From a marine bacterium B5-7 (GTDB lineage Bacteria; Pseudomonadota; Gammaproteobacteria; BQJM01): a stretch of DNA of 38,939 nucleotides. Positions 7,805 through 16,496 of the stretch are shown here, piece after piece. The first letter of the stretch is position 1; each line of letters begins with the position of its first letter. The position numbers were made by a program, and so were the translations under genes. Location of the stretch: contig BQJM01000014.1 of assembly GCA_021604705.1 (NCBI GenBank), positions 1-38,939 of the forward strand, given 5' to 3'. The notes below the pieces were generated by a model that was given only the letters and a program-made list of their open reading frames with translations, searched no databases and had not been told where the DNA came from.

Positions 7805-8683
7805 ATGAACAAAACATTTGATCGCATCGTATTATTCGGGCGTCGCCCAGGAAAAAACGTCACGGAAACGCTGGCGATGGTCTACGATTACCTGCGCCAA
7901 CGCGTCAAGTTGCTAGCCATCGATGCGGAAACCGCGAAACAATTTCACCCACCCGAAGCCACCATTATCTCTTCCAATGCCTTAAAATCGCATGTCGATT
8001 TAGCCATTGTGGTGGGCGGTGACGGCAGCATGTTGCATGCCGCAGCGGAATTAGCCGCTCAGGATATTCCTGTTGTTGGTATTAACCGAGGCCGACTCGG
8101 ATTTCTAACCGACATCTGCCCTGATGAGATGACAGACATCCAACAAATCCTAGCGGGTAACTACCATACGGAAAAACGTTTTTTACTCTACACCGATGTT
8201 TATCATCAAGATGAACGTATTGCAGAAGAAAATGCTTTAAACGATGTTGTTCTGCTGCCTGGCGATATCGCACACATGATCGAATTTGAAGTTCGCATCA
8301 ATGACGAATTTGTTTGTACCCATCGTTCTGATGGCATGATTGTCGCAACGCCGACAGGTTCTACCGCCTATTCATTATCTGCAGGTGGTCCCATTCTTGA
8401 TCCAAACATCGATGCAATTGTACTCGTTCCTATTTGTCCGCATACCTTAACCTCGCGTCCATTTGTCACGGATGCGAATGACACGATTACGCTAGTTGTT
8501 TCTAAACAAAATACTAGCTCACCGGGTATTAGCTGTGACGGCCGTGATCGTATTAGCTTGTCGCCTGGCGATCGCATCACAATCTGTAAAAATAGACAGT
8601 ATTTAACCTTGATTCATCCAACAACCCATAATTATTACGATGCGCTACGCAGCAAGTTGTTTTGGAGTACCAAACGATGCTAA
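7805..8683 (+). CDS. nadK: NAD kinase
   Basis: This 292-residue enzyme phosphorylates NAD to NADP with ATP (cytosolic). The family signature GGDG is at residues 71-74 in VVGGDGSMLHAA. ALNDVVLLPG fits the conserved NE/D substrate motif, and DGMIVATPTGSTAYSLSAGGP is the classic NADK loop. GINRGRLGFLTD is also characteristic. Length matches E. coli NadK (292). The gene starts 4 bases after the ATPase gene and overlaps recN by 7 bases (ATGCTAA), indicating translational coupling. nadK-recN adjacency is common in gammaproteobacteria. Confidence 0.95.
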   Translation: MNKTFDRIVLFGRRPGKNVTETLAMVYDYLRQRVKLLAIDAETAKQFHPPEATIISSNALKSHVDLAIVVGGDGSMLHAAAELAAQDIPVVGINRGRLGFLTDICPDEMTDIQQILAGNYHTEKRFLLYTDVYHQDERIAEENALNDVVLLPGDIAHMIEFEVRINDEFVCTHRSDGMIVATPTGSTAYSLSAGGPILDPNIDAIVLVPICPHTLTSRPFVTDANDTITLVVSKQNTSSPGISCDGRDRISLSPGDRITICKNRQYLTLIHPTTHNYYDALRSKLFWSTKRC

Positions 8684-10329
8684 CGCATCTCCATGTGACT
8701 AACTTCACCATCATCGATGAAATAGCGATTGAGTTAGACGCCGGCATGTCTGTGCTCACTGGTGAAACTGGCGCAGGTAAATCAATTTTATTAGATGCGC
8801 TAGTCCTTGCCTTGGGTTATCGCGCCAATGCGAAAGTCATTCGACAAGGTGCAGCACAATGCCAAGTCACAGCAAGTTTTTCCGTACAAGATGACCCTGC
8901 GGTATGTGCCTGGTTAGATGAACAAGCCCTAGCCTCAGAAGGTGAATGCGTGTTACGACGTGTGATCAACCAAGATGGTCGTAGTCGTGCTTATGTTAAC
9001 GGGACACCTGTCTCCGTACAGCAATTACGAGATTGTGGGTCGAAGTTGCTTGCCATTCACGGTCAGCATGAGAATCAAACCCTCATGCAAGGGCCGCAAC
9101 AACGTAAATTATTTGATAGTATTGCCGGTCACCCGCAACTAGTCGCAGCAGTTGCAGCGAGTGCGCAACAAATCCAATCGCTACAAACACAAATTGATGA
9201 TTTGCAGAAAGCAGAATCTGATCGAGAAACACAGTTGGCCTTTTTACAGTTTCAAGTGCAAGAACTCGATAAACTACAACCACAGCCTGAAGAGTATGCC
9301 GCCTTAGATCAAGCACATAAAACATTAGCGAATGCTAGCGAGCTCATCACCAGCAGCCAAAGTGCATTAGATGCCGTGGATGCACTCTCCATTGGCCACA
9401 TCATAAAAATTTTACGCGACATAAAGCAACCAGATACACAGTTGCAAAGTTTAATCGCTGCGTTCGACAATGCTGACATTCAATTACAAGAAGCACGTCA
9501 CGATTTACAAGGCTATTTTCAGCAACTTAATCTAGATCCTGAAAAATTGCATGAGGTTGAACAACGCTTAAGTGCTTTACACGATTGTGCCAGAAAACAT
9601 CGTATCCAGCCAAAACAATTATACGAACATCATCAGCAATTGCAGCAAAAACTAAAAAACCTCACCCATCATGATGAGCAGCTAGCAAAATTACAACAAG
9701 ATCTCTTGGATGAAAAAACACGCTACGCGACACATGCGAAAAAATTACGACAGTCACGAGAAAAAGCAGCAAAACCTTTTTCAAAACAAATTACCGCATC
9801 GCTTCAAGCCTTAAATATGACAGGGGGGGAATTTCATGTTGCCTTTACTGACTTGCCTGCCGATCAGTTTTCTCCTCATGGACAAGAAACGGTGGCTTTC
9901 TGTGTACGCACTAACCCCGGCCAACCGTTACAGCCATTAAGTAAAGTGGTTTCAGGTGGTGAGCTTGCTCGTATTAGTTTGGCCATCTGCGTCCACTCGA
10001 CAAAGCAACAAGCAATCCCAAGTTTAATTTTTGATGAAGTCGACACAGGGATCGGCGGTAAAACAGCGGCGATTGTTGGACAATTGTTACAAACCTTAAG
10101 CCTGCACGTGCAAGTACTCTGTGTGACGCATTTACCACAGGTAGCCGCTTATGCTGCGAATCACTTTACTGTGAGCAAACAACAAAGCAAAGACAGTACA
10201 CACACGACACTGACTCAGCTCACACACGCAACGCGCGTCGAGGAAATCGGCCGTATGTTAGGTGGTGTGAATATTACAGAAGAAACATTGGCTCACGCCA
10301 AGACCATGTTATCGGAAGCCGCCGCATGA
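8677..10329 (+). CDS. recN: DNA repair protein RecN
   Basis: This 550-residue SMC-like ATPase helps recombinational repair of double-strand breaks. It begins MLTHLHVTNFTIIDEIAIEL, the normal RecN start, and the ATG overlaps the end of nadK; a TTG five codons upstream is not needed. Walker A GETGAGKS is at residues 29-36. A long Gln-rich coiled coil occupies roughly residues 150-390. The ABC signature VVSGGELARI is near 423 and Walker B LIFDEVDTGIGG near 450, followed by the D-loop and a CVTHLPQVAA switch histidine. The stop overlaps the trmB start (ATGA). An SOS box was not searched for in detail. Confidence 0.96.
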   Translation: MLTHLHVTNFTIIDEIAIELDAGMSVLTGETGAGKSILLDALVLALGYRANAKVIRQGAAQCQVTASFSVQDDPAVCAWLDEQALASEGECVLRRVINQDGRSRAYVNGTPVSVQQLRDCGSKLLAIHGQHENQTLMQGPQQRKLFDSIAGHPQLVAAVAASAQQIQSLQTQIDDLQKAESDRETQLAFLQFQVQELDKLQPQPEEYAALDQAHKTLANASELITSSQSALDAVDALSIGHIIKILRDIKQPDTQLQSLIAAFDNADIQLQEARHDLQGYFQQLNLDPEKLHEVEQRLSALHDCARKHRIQPKQLYEHHQQLQQKLKNLTHHDEQLAKLQQDLLDEKTRYATHAKKLRQSREKAAKPFSKQITASLQALNMTGGEFHVAFTDLPADQFSPHGQETVAFCVRTNPGQPLQPLSKVVSGGELARISLAICVHSTKQQAIPSLIFDEVDTGIGGKTAAIVGQLLQTLSLHVQVLCVTHLPQVAAYAANHFTVSKQQSKDSTHTTLTQLTHATRVEEIGRMLGGVNITEETLAHAKTMLSEAAA

Positions 10330-10997
10330 CCCTACAACGACGTATCCGCAGTTTTGTGCGCCGTGAAGGTCGCTTAACGCCCTCTCAGCAACGTGCACTC
10401 GAACAAGTCTGGCCTCAGGTTGGCTTAAGCGCTGCAACCCCATACACCCCACCAGCGCGTTGTGTACTTGAAATTGGTTTCGGCATGGGACAGTCACTGA
10501 TACAAAATGCGTTGGATAACCCAGAAACGCATTATATTGGTATTGAAGTGCATCGTCCCGGTGTCGGACATTTACTGCTGGGCATAGAGAAACATGACAT
10601 CAAGAATATTCGTGTCTTTGCAGAAGATGCTATCGATGTTTTAACGCAAGCCATTCCTAATCATAGCTTGGACGGCATGCAAATATTTTTTGCTGATCCT
10701 TGGCCGAAGAAGCGGCATCATAAACGTCGCTTAATACAAACCGAGTTCCTTAATTTACTACAGACAAAATTAAAACCGAGAGGCTGGTTACATCTCGCAA
10801 CAGACTGGCAACCTTATGCAGAACATATGCTTGAAACGCTCACTGCACATCCGGCTTTCCAAAACACAGCGGAAGATGGGACATACATCCCTCGCCCTGA
10901 GTCACGGCCACTAACAAAATTTGAGAAACGTGGCCTCGATAAAGGCCACGGTGTGTATGATTTATATTTTATTTGTGGTGATGAGGCGGGAACCTGA
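10326..10997 (+). CDS. trmB: tRNA (guanine-N7-)-methyltransferase
   Basis: This 223-residue SAM-dependent enzyme makes m7G46 in the variable loop of tRNA. The SAM-binding motif I is VLEIGFGMGQSL, and the family hallmark FADPWPKKRHHKRRLIQTEFL lies in the second half with the expected catalytic Asp. The C-terminus TKFEKRGLDKGHGVYDL is also typical. It overlaps recN by four bases, so nadK-recN-trmB form a tightly coupled run. Its last 29 bases overlap the convergent MFS transporter gene. Confidence 0.95.
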   Translation: MTLQRRIRSFVRREGRLTPSQQRALEQVWPQVGLSAATPYTPPARCVLEIGFGMGQSLIQNALDNPETHYIGIEVHRPGVGHLLLGIEKHDIKNIRVFAEDAIDVLTQAIPNHSLDGMQIFFADPWPKKRHHKRRLIQTEFLNLLQTKLKPRGWLHLATDWQPYAEHMLETLTAHPAFQNTAEDGTYIPRPESRPLTKFEKRGLDKGHGVYDLYFICGDEAGT

Positions 10998-12276
10998 AGT
11001 TCCGCGGATACTGCGGCCTTCCGCCCGTTTCTTTTAAGATAAAACTCAAAAATCCGCACAGCACTAAACCAACCGGTAATACCAGCAAAGCGTGGGAATA
11101 AGCATAATTTGTGTAAACATGGACATGGCCAACAACCGGTATGACCTTCTCGTTAAGCTGCAGCAAAATACCAACCAACGGTTGCAACAACATACCGCCC
11201 AGCATCACAAACATATTTGTGACAGCCATACTAGTCGCAGCTAAACGCGGTGGGCTATGTTCATTCGCCAATGCGAACACCAACGATTGTACGCTGTATG
11301 ACAAACCCAGAATAAATAACAACACGCTCGCTAAAGCAAAGTTTAAGTGATGCAAATAAATCAAGAGCAATGATGCCACCAATGCGAAAAAACTACCAAA
11401 GATAAAAGGAAGTTTACGCGTATGGAAACGATCTGAGAGATAACCCCACAATGGCGCACCAATCGTAAAACCTAAAAACAAGAATGACACAGCAAAAGCT
11501 GCATGCATATGCGTAAAGTGTCGCGCTGAACGTAAGTAAGGAATACCCCACATTTCACCGAGTACCGTGGTTGGCAAATAAATAAAACAACCCATTGCGC
11601 CGACGATCCACATTTGTGGGTTCTTGAGTATCTCTAGAATCCCATGCCAATTAATATTGGCCGTTGCCATCGCTTTGCGTTTATCATGAATTGAGTGATG
11701 TTTATTATCACGCACGTAAATGTAAATCAGTACTGACAGTAGCACCCCAACGACGACCGCCCAGGTTAAGGTATGACGCCATCCGATAACTTGTACGGAA
11801 TAAGACATCACATCATCACCAATCATCGCGCCAACAGTACCCAATGCCGCAGTTAACCCTGCCACAAGACCAAAACGCTCAGGCGGCAGCCAAATCGTCG
11901 CAAGTTTTAAAACCCCGATGAAGGCAAATGCGGAACCCAAGCCCGTGAGGAAGCGCCCTAATTGCGCCAACATCAGCGTATCGGTGCTTGCAAACCAATA
12001 GGTCCCCAGCACACAACAACCACAGGCTAAAGAAAGAATTTTCCGCGGCCCATAGCGATCAAGCAACAAACCCACTGGCAATTGCATCGGTGTATACGCG
12101 TAATAATAGAAAGCCGCTAAGTTACCTAAGGCTGCCGCATTAACAAGGTAAGTACTCATCAACGCATGAGTCATCGTGCTGGGCGCAATCCGCAAAAGAT
12201 ATTCGTAACAGTAAAATGTGGCCGCTAAACCACATATAAACCATCCCAAAAATTTCTTCTGTACTTGCTTCTTCAT
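10969..12276 (-). CDS. Major facilitator superfamily transporter
   Basis: This is a 435-residue polytopic inner-membrane carrier with about 12 hydrophobic segments in two halves, separated by a basic central loop (VRDNKHHSIHDKRKAM). The MFS loop 2-3 motif appears as GLLLDRYGPRKI in the first half, and the second half has a matching GYLSDRFHTRKL. The ATG at 12276 is chosen because GGGAG sits five bases before it; upstream codons lack support. The substrate cannot be told from sequence alone. It converges on trmB with a 29-base overlap of coding ends. The C-terminus is His/Pro-rich. Confidence 0.88.
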   Translation of the reverse strand: MKKQVQKKFLGWFICGLAATFYCYEYLLRIAPSTMTHALMSTYLVNAAALGNLAAFYYYAYTPMQLPVGLLLDRYGPRKILSLACGCCVLGTYWFASTDTLMLAQLGRFLTGLGSAFAFIGVLKLATIWLPPERFGLVAGLTAALGTVGAMIGDDVMSYSVQVIGWRHTLTWAVVVGVLLSVLIYIYVRDNKHHSIHDKRKAMATANINWHGILEILKNPQMWIVGAMGCFIYLPTTVLGEMWGIPYLRSARHFTHMHAAFAVSFLFLGFTIGAPLWGYLSDRFHTRKLPFIFGSFFALVASLLLIYLHHLNFALASVLLFILGLSYSVQSLVFALANEHSPPRLAATSMAVTNMFVMLGGMLLQPLVGILLQLNEKVIPVVGHVHVYTNYAYSHALLVLPVGLVLCGFLSFILKETGGRPQYPRNFRFPPHHHK

Positions 12277-12291
12277 GTGACTCCCAATGAG

Positions 12292-12316
12292 AAAAGTGAC
12301 GCACAAAGTGCGTCAC
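12292..12316 (-). terminator. Rho-independent terminator after rpmE
   Basis: A perfect 9-bp stem GTGACGCAC/GTGCGTCAC with an AAA (TTT) loop at 12296-12316 is followed on the - strand by TTTTC. It lies 21 bases past the rpmE stop and just upstream of the MFS gene, so it should separate rpmE from the transporter. Confidence 0.75.
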
Positions 12317-12337
12317 GCGATCTTAAGACAACACGCT

Positions 12338-12577
12338 CTACTTAGCGCTGTCTTCCTTCTTGGCCGCAGACGTGCGACGGCGTGCAAAACGCTCTTGGAA
12401 TTTCTGAATGCGACCACCAGTGTCCACAATTTTTTGTTCGCCCGTATAGAACGGATGACACTTAGAGCAAACCTCTAAACTAATCGGTTGCTTCACTGTA
12501 GAACGGGTCTCAAATGTTTCGCCACAACTACACGTCACCTTCACGGCGCCGTAATTTGGATGGATTTCTGCTTGCAT
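12338..12577 (-). CDS. rpmE: 50S ribosomal protein bL31, zinc-binding form
   Basis: This 79-residue protein is a component of the large ribosomal subunit at the central protuberance and intersubunit bridge. It opens [19 protein letters not shown], the usual L31 start, and has four cysteines (16, 18, 37, 40) in the zinc-binding C+ arrangement. The C-terminal tail is basic and Ala-rich (RRRTSAAKK). AGAGGA seven bases ahead of the ATG supports the start. It is monocistronic by appearance, with its own terminator. The zinc-free paralogue is not in this window. Confidence 0.96.
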   Translation of the reverse strand: MQAEIHPNYGAVKVTCSCGETFETRSTVKQPISLEVCSKCHPFYTGEQKIVDTGGRIQKFQERFARRRTSAAKKEDSAK

Positions 12578-12669
12578 CCTCGTATCCTCTATAACTTATT
12601 GAATTCAATACATTTTTTGTAAAAATCGACCAGGTCATTTTCACCAGGGAGGCTAGTGTAGCGGCGTTT

Positions 12670-13440
12670 CTAGTTCAAATCAAGCGCAGCCCAAACTGGG
12701 GCGTGATCACTGGGTCGTTCGAGGCGTCTGGGGCCCTCGTCGATGACACATTGCGTGCAACATTTGGCCAATTTGGGGGTCATCAGCAGCGTATCGATAC
12801 GCAAACCCAGATTTCGGGTATAAGCCGCCTGCCGATAATCCCACCACGAGAAACGGCCTGCTGGCTGGTCAAAGAGACGATAAGCGTCTTGCAAGCCCAA
12901 GTCACACAATGCCTGCCAAGCGGCCCGCTCAGGGGCGCTACAAAGCACCTGATCCGCCCAAGCAGCAGGATCATGAATATCCTCATCAGCCGGTGCAATA
13001 TTAAAATCACCCAACAAGACTAACTGCGGATATTGTTTTATTTCTTCTGCCAGCCAATCACGTAAAGCGGCCAACCAGGCCAACTTGTATGGATATTTAT
13101 CAGAATCCAAGCTACCGCCGTTTGGCACGTAGACATTCACCACGCGCACACCCTGGATCGTCGTCGCCAAAACGCGTCGCTGTAAATCTTCAAAGCCTGG
13201 AATATCACGACACACATCATGCATCACATCACGTGCAAAGGTCGCCACGCCATGATGGGTTTTTTGTCCGTTGAAGACAACTTCATAGCCCATTTCAAGA
13301 ATGGCTGCCGTAGGAAATTGTTCGTTGGTGACTTTGATTTCTTGCACGGCAAGCACGTCGGGTTTAGCTTCCGCTAACCACTGTTGCACATGCGGCAAAC
13401 GCGTCCGTAAGGAATTCACATTCCAGGTTGCGATTTTCAC
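12670..13440 (-). CDS. xth: Exodeoxyribonuclease III
   Basis: This 256-residue Mg-dependent AP endonuclease/3' exonuclease of the EEP family acts in base-excision repair. Catalytic features are visible: NVNS at residues 7-10, QEIK with the metal-binding Glu34, VYVPNGG, GDFNIAPADEDIHDP with the catalytic Asp-x-Asn, LRIDTLL, and the terminal SDHAPVW with the catalytic His. Length agrees with the family (about 255-268). The ATG overlaps the bamD stop by 4 bases (ATGA), so the two genes are translationally coupled. Role in vivo is likely constitutive repair. Confidence 0.95.
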   Translation of the reverse strand: MKIATWNVNSLRTRLPHVQQWLAEAKPDVLAVQEIKVTNEQFPTAAILEMGYEVVFNGQKTHHGVATFARDVMHDVCRDIPGFEDLQRRVLATTIQGVRVVNVYVPNGGSLDSDKYPYKLAWLAALRDWLAEEIKQYPQLVLLGDFNIAPADEDIHDPAAWADQVLCSAPERAAWQALCDLGLQDAYRLFDQPAGRFSWWDYRQAAYTRNLGLRIDTLLMTPKLAKCCTQCVIDEGPRRLERPSDHAPVWAALDLN

Positions 13441-14204
13441 GCAGCAACCAGTGCTTTGAGTGATGGCAGTTGTTTATTATGCGGATAATTTAATTGTAAA
13501 ACACGATACGCATCACGCGCAGATTGTTTTTGTTTTAATTTCATATTCGCTTTAACCGATAAAACTAGGGCATTTTCGACACTTGGGGCGTGTTGAAAGT
13601 GATTAATGACATAGGTCGCGCGATTAGCCGCTGCGACATAAGCTTGTCGAAGCATATAATATTGTGCTGTTTCAATTTCATGTTTAGCTAAAATATCGCG
13701 GAGATAAACCATTTGTTGGCGTGCTGCACCCGCATAAGGGCTGCCCGGGAAAAGTTGCAACAACAAACTAAAATCATTAAACGCATTACGTACACCCGCT
13801 AAATCTCGCTGCGCCAAATCTAGTGGCAAGTAACGCATGAGAACACCGCGGTTTTCTTCCAGCTCAGACAAGCCTTTAATATAATAAGCATAATCCACAC
13901 GAGGACTACGAGGATACAGGCGAATAAAGCGATCCGCTGCCGCAACCGCCGAGGATGTTTCATTGTGTTTGTAATACGCATACATTAATTGTAATTGTGC
14001 TTTTTGCGCATCATCACCAAAAGGATAGTTTGCTTGCAGTGCTTCAAAGTGTTTGATCGCCAATTCGTAGTGCGTGCTTGCCAGATTTTGCTCGCCACCT
14101 TGATACAATTGCGAGGCGCTCATGTGCTCGTAGTTGGGGCCATCCGCACAACCCGCTAATGTGAGTGCGCATACCGTCGCAATAAAGAAATGTTTCAGGG
14201 ACAT
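13437..14204 (-). CDS. bamD: Outer membrane assembly lipoprotein BamD
   Basis: This 255-residue essential lipoprotein of the BAM complex helps fold beta-barrel proteins into the outer membrane from its periplasmic face. The start MSLKHFF is chosen because a lipoprotein signal peptide follows directly and ends in LTLAGC, giving Cys19 as the lipidated residue; an AGGA lies about eight bases ahead of the ATG. The mature part consists of TPR-like helical pairs (YELAIKHFEALQANYPFG; AVAAADRFIRLYPRSP; FNDFSLLLQLFPGSPYA), as in BamD. It diverges from rluD, a conserved arrangement in gammaproteobacteria. Confidence 0.94.
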   Translation of the reverse strand: MSLKHFFIATVCALTLAGCADGPNYEHMSASQLYQGGEQNLASTHYELAIKHFEALQANYPFGDDAQKAQLQLMYAYYKHNETSSAVAAADRFIRLYPRSPRVDYAYYIKGLSELEENRGVLMRYLPLDLAQRDLAGVRNAFNDFSLLLQLFPGSPYAGAARQQMVYLRDILAKHEIETAQYYMLRQAYVAAANRATYVINHFQHAPSVENALVLSVKANMKLKQKQSARDAYRVLQLNYPHNKQLPSLKALVAA

Positions 14205-14268
14205 GCTGCGCGTCCTAGGTGTGTTACAATGGACGGCCATGGTAACAATTTTCTAATGAAAGCGAAAC

Positions 14269-15210
14269 ATGTCCGACACCATCGATCATCAATTTGAACT
14301 GCCCGAGGACCTTGCTGGGATGCGTCTTGACGCGGCCATTGCACAATGCTGCCCACAGTTCTCGCGCGAACGCATCAAAGCCTGGCTAAAAGACGGCGCC
14401 ATCCAAGTGAATGGGGCCTTGTTACGCGGCAAAGATAAAATCGCCGGTGGTGAAGCCATCCTCATTGCGGCAAAAATCGAGGTCGTCGTTGAGAGTGTCG
14501 CTGAACCCCTGGCGCTAACCATTGTTCATGAAGATGAGGCCCTGCTTGTCATCAATAAACCTGCTGGCTTAGTGGTGCACCCTGGTGCAGGTAATCCCAC
14601 CGGCACCTTAATGAATGGTTTATTACACCACTGCCCTGCACTCGCACAACTGCCACGCGCAGGTATCGTGCATCGCATCGACAAAGAGACGACCGGCTTA
14701 TTGGTCATCGCTAAAACCTTGGAAGCACACACCTCGCTGGTCCAACAAATGCAAGAACATGCCATTACGCGCGCCTATGTTGCCATTGTCCAAGGCGAAT
14801 TAATCTCTGGCGGCACCGTTGATCAACCGCTGGCACGCGACCCGCGTAATCGTCAACGTATGGCCATTGTCGAAAGCGGAAAACCTGCGATAACGCATTA
14901 TCGTCTTGCGGAACGCTTGTCGCATTTTACGGTGTTAAACGTCACCTTAGAAACCGGCCGCACACATCAAATTCGCGTGCATATGGCATCTATTCAGCAT
15001 CCATTATTAGGCGATCCTGTTTATGGTGGCCGATTAAAAATGCCGAAAGGATTTTCTGACGAACAACGACAAACACTGCGTGACTTTAAACGCCAAGCAT
15101 TACATGCCCGCCTACTCGGCTTAACGCATCCAACGACGGGGGAATATTGTGAATGGGAAGCGCCTTTGCCTGAGGATATGGGGGTGTTGTTAAAGGTTCT
15201 GAGAAATTGA
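14269..15210 (+). CDS. rluD: 23S rRNA pseudouridine synthase RluD
   Basis: This 313-residue enzyme forms pseudouridines in helix 69 of 23S rRNA (positions 1911/1915/1917 in E. coli), needed for normal ribosome assembly. An N-terminal S4 RNA-binding domain (MRLDAAIAQ... to about residue 70) precedes the RluA-type catalytic domain, whose active-site Asp138 is in GIVHRIDKETTG. Further family motifs are VINKPAGLVVHPG and LETGRTHQIRVHM. It diverges from bamD. The pgeF-like gene that often follows rluD is absent; instead a 159-base gap with a split inverted repeat follows. Confidence 0.94.
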   Translation: MSDTIDHQFELPEDLAGMRLDAAIAQCCPQFSRERIKAWLKDGAIQVNGALLRGKDKIAGGEAILIAAKIEVVVESVAEPLALTIVHEDEALLVINKPAGLVVHPGAGNPTGTLMNGLLHHCPALAQLPRAGIVHRIDKETTGLLVIAKTLEAHTSLVQQMQEHAITRAYVAIVQGELISGGTVDQPLARDPRNRQRMAIVESGKPAITHYRLAERLSHFTVLNVTLETGRTHQIRVHMASIQHPLLGDPVYGGRLKMPKGFSDEQRQTLRDFKRQALHARLLGLTHPTTGEYCEWEAPLPEDMGVLLKVLRN

Positions 15211-15369
15211 AGCCACGTCTTCCAACACAACCTGTCATTGATAGTCCGGTAGGTCTTTCAAGTTGCTGTGGCTTATGGACAAGTGGATGCACAGTACAGT
15301 CTCTTTTGTTGCTTGGTGAAGACGTGGATTTCTTTAACAAGAGGGGTAGAGGAAGATGCTGAGCAAGGC

Positions 15370-16317
15370 TCAATGCTTTTTTAATTTCCTCAACGAAGAA
15401 GTGTCTGCAGGTGCAACTTCATCATCGGTATGTTGAGAGTCGTCATCTGACTCACGCGTTGTTAAAGCCTCAGGGAGGCGTTTAATCTGAGAGCGTCTTT
15501 GAGCAAAAAGGATTTTTTCTTGCTCAAGGAGTTTGTCTAGGCGAAATTCAATATCACGCGGAGCAAGTTCTTCTAAGCAAGCCATGTAATCTTGCAGCCA
15601 TCCTTTGTCAAATTGTCCTCTGAGATAGATAGAAATTTTAGTACCTAGAAATGCACCTAAAGGTTCTGCCCAAGCCGCTTTATCTGTCAGCGAGGGTAGT
15701 TTACCTTCTTGATCTGAATACAGCGCATGCTGATAAAATCGAACCGCTTGATGTAAAAAATAGGCCGCGATGTGAGTATCAAGGACAAAATGATTTGCTT
15801 TGTATGTCGCGTCAGCAATAACTGCTTTAGTCAAATCTAACCAATAATGGCCGTGTTCTACGTACGTTTTAACGACACCTTCGGGGCTAAGTTTAGGTAA
15901 ATTGGCTAGCGCAGTATCTTGTGCTTGACGGTTCTCTTGGCGATAAATGTATTCGCAACGTTGTGATTCAAGAGCCCGACGTTCTAATTTGAAATCGAAA
16001 TCTACAGGTAAACTAGCGCCGTCTCTGGATAAAGCAATATAAGCCAAGACCGTGACGTATGCCGTACTGTCAGTAACTGCAATTTCCCAAGCACTTGTTG
16101 TATTATCTGAAGAAAGATAACAGGGAGAAGCATTTTTTTTTGTTAATAAGTTCAGGAATTTTTTCGCATCTTCCTCATAGATGGCGCTCACTGCGCTGAG
16201 CTGTGCATGATAATTTGGCTTTTCCCAAAACCTAGCGAATAACCCAAGATCCCCAGAAGTGCCGCTTTGGCTCTGGGTACCGATAGCTAACGCTGTTGTA
16301 AAGCTGACATTAGGCAT
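15370..16317 (-). CDS. Unrecognised 315-residue protein
   Basis: This is a soluble protein with no signal peptide or membrane segment and no motif I recognise. It has a compact, mixed helical centre rich in aromatic residues (YIYRQENRQAQ; HYWLDLTKAVIADATYKANHF; AAYFLHQAVRFYQHALY). Its low-complexity polar C-terminal tail holds an acidic run (ESDDDSQHTDDE) followed by a basic end (LRKLKKH). Such tails are common in secreted effectors of intracellular gammaproteobacteria, but that is only suggestive. Ribosome-binding signal is weak (ACGGG). It diverges from the coiled-coil membrane protein at 16497. Confident as an ORF from length; function unknown. Confidence 0.7.
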   Translation of the reverse strand: MPNVSFTTALAIGTQSQSGTSGDLGLFARFWEKPNYHAQLSAVSAIYEEDAKKFLNLLTKKNASPCYLSSDNTTSAWEIAVTDSTAYVTVLAYIALSRDGASLPVDFDFKLERRALESQRCEYIYRQENRQAQDTALANLPKLSPEGVVKTYVEHGHYWLDLTKAVIADATYKANHFVLDTHIAAYFLHQAVRFYQHALYSDQEGKLPSLTDKAAWAEPLGAFLGTKISIYLRGQFDKGWLQDYMACLEELAPRDIEFRLDKLLEQEKILFAQRRSQIKRLPEALTTRESDDDSQHTDDEVAPADTSSLRKLKKH

Positions 16318-16496
16318 AGCGCACCCGTTAAGTTGAACTGGGCTGATTTTATCACGATTTTACGGTTTTAGGGTGTTTTTGTACCAATCCCCTTAAAGGA
16401 ACCCCACCAGCTGCTCTAGCGGGCGCAGCTATTCAGGTTATCAAGACGCATGCGTCGGCGCCCGCATTAACAGGTCTCGCAGCATCGGGACTCTTT

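Noticed and set aside
10969-10997. Coding overlap of trmB and the MFS gene as a possible frameshift
   Set aside because: Both C-termini look complete for their families; short convergent overlaps are ordinary.
15207-15362. Short frame from a TTG overlapping the rluD stop (about 51 codons)
   Set aside because: The start overlaps the stop codon, there is no ribosome-binding site and the protein does not resemble PgeF or anything I recognise.
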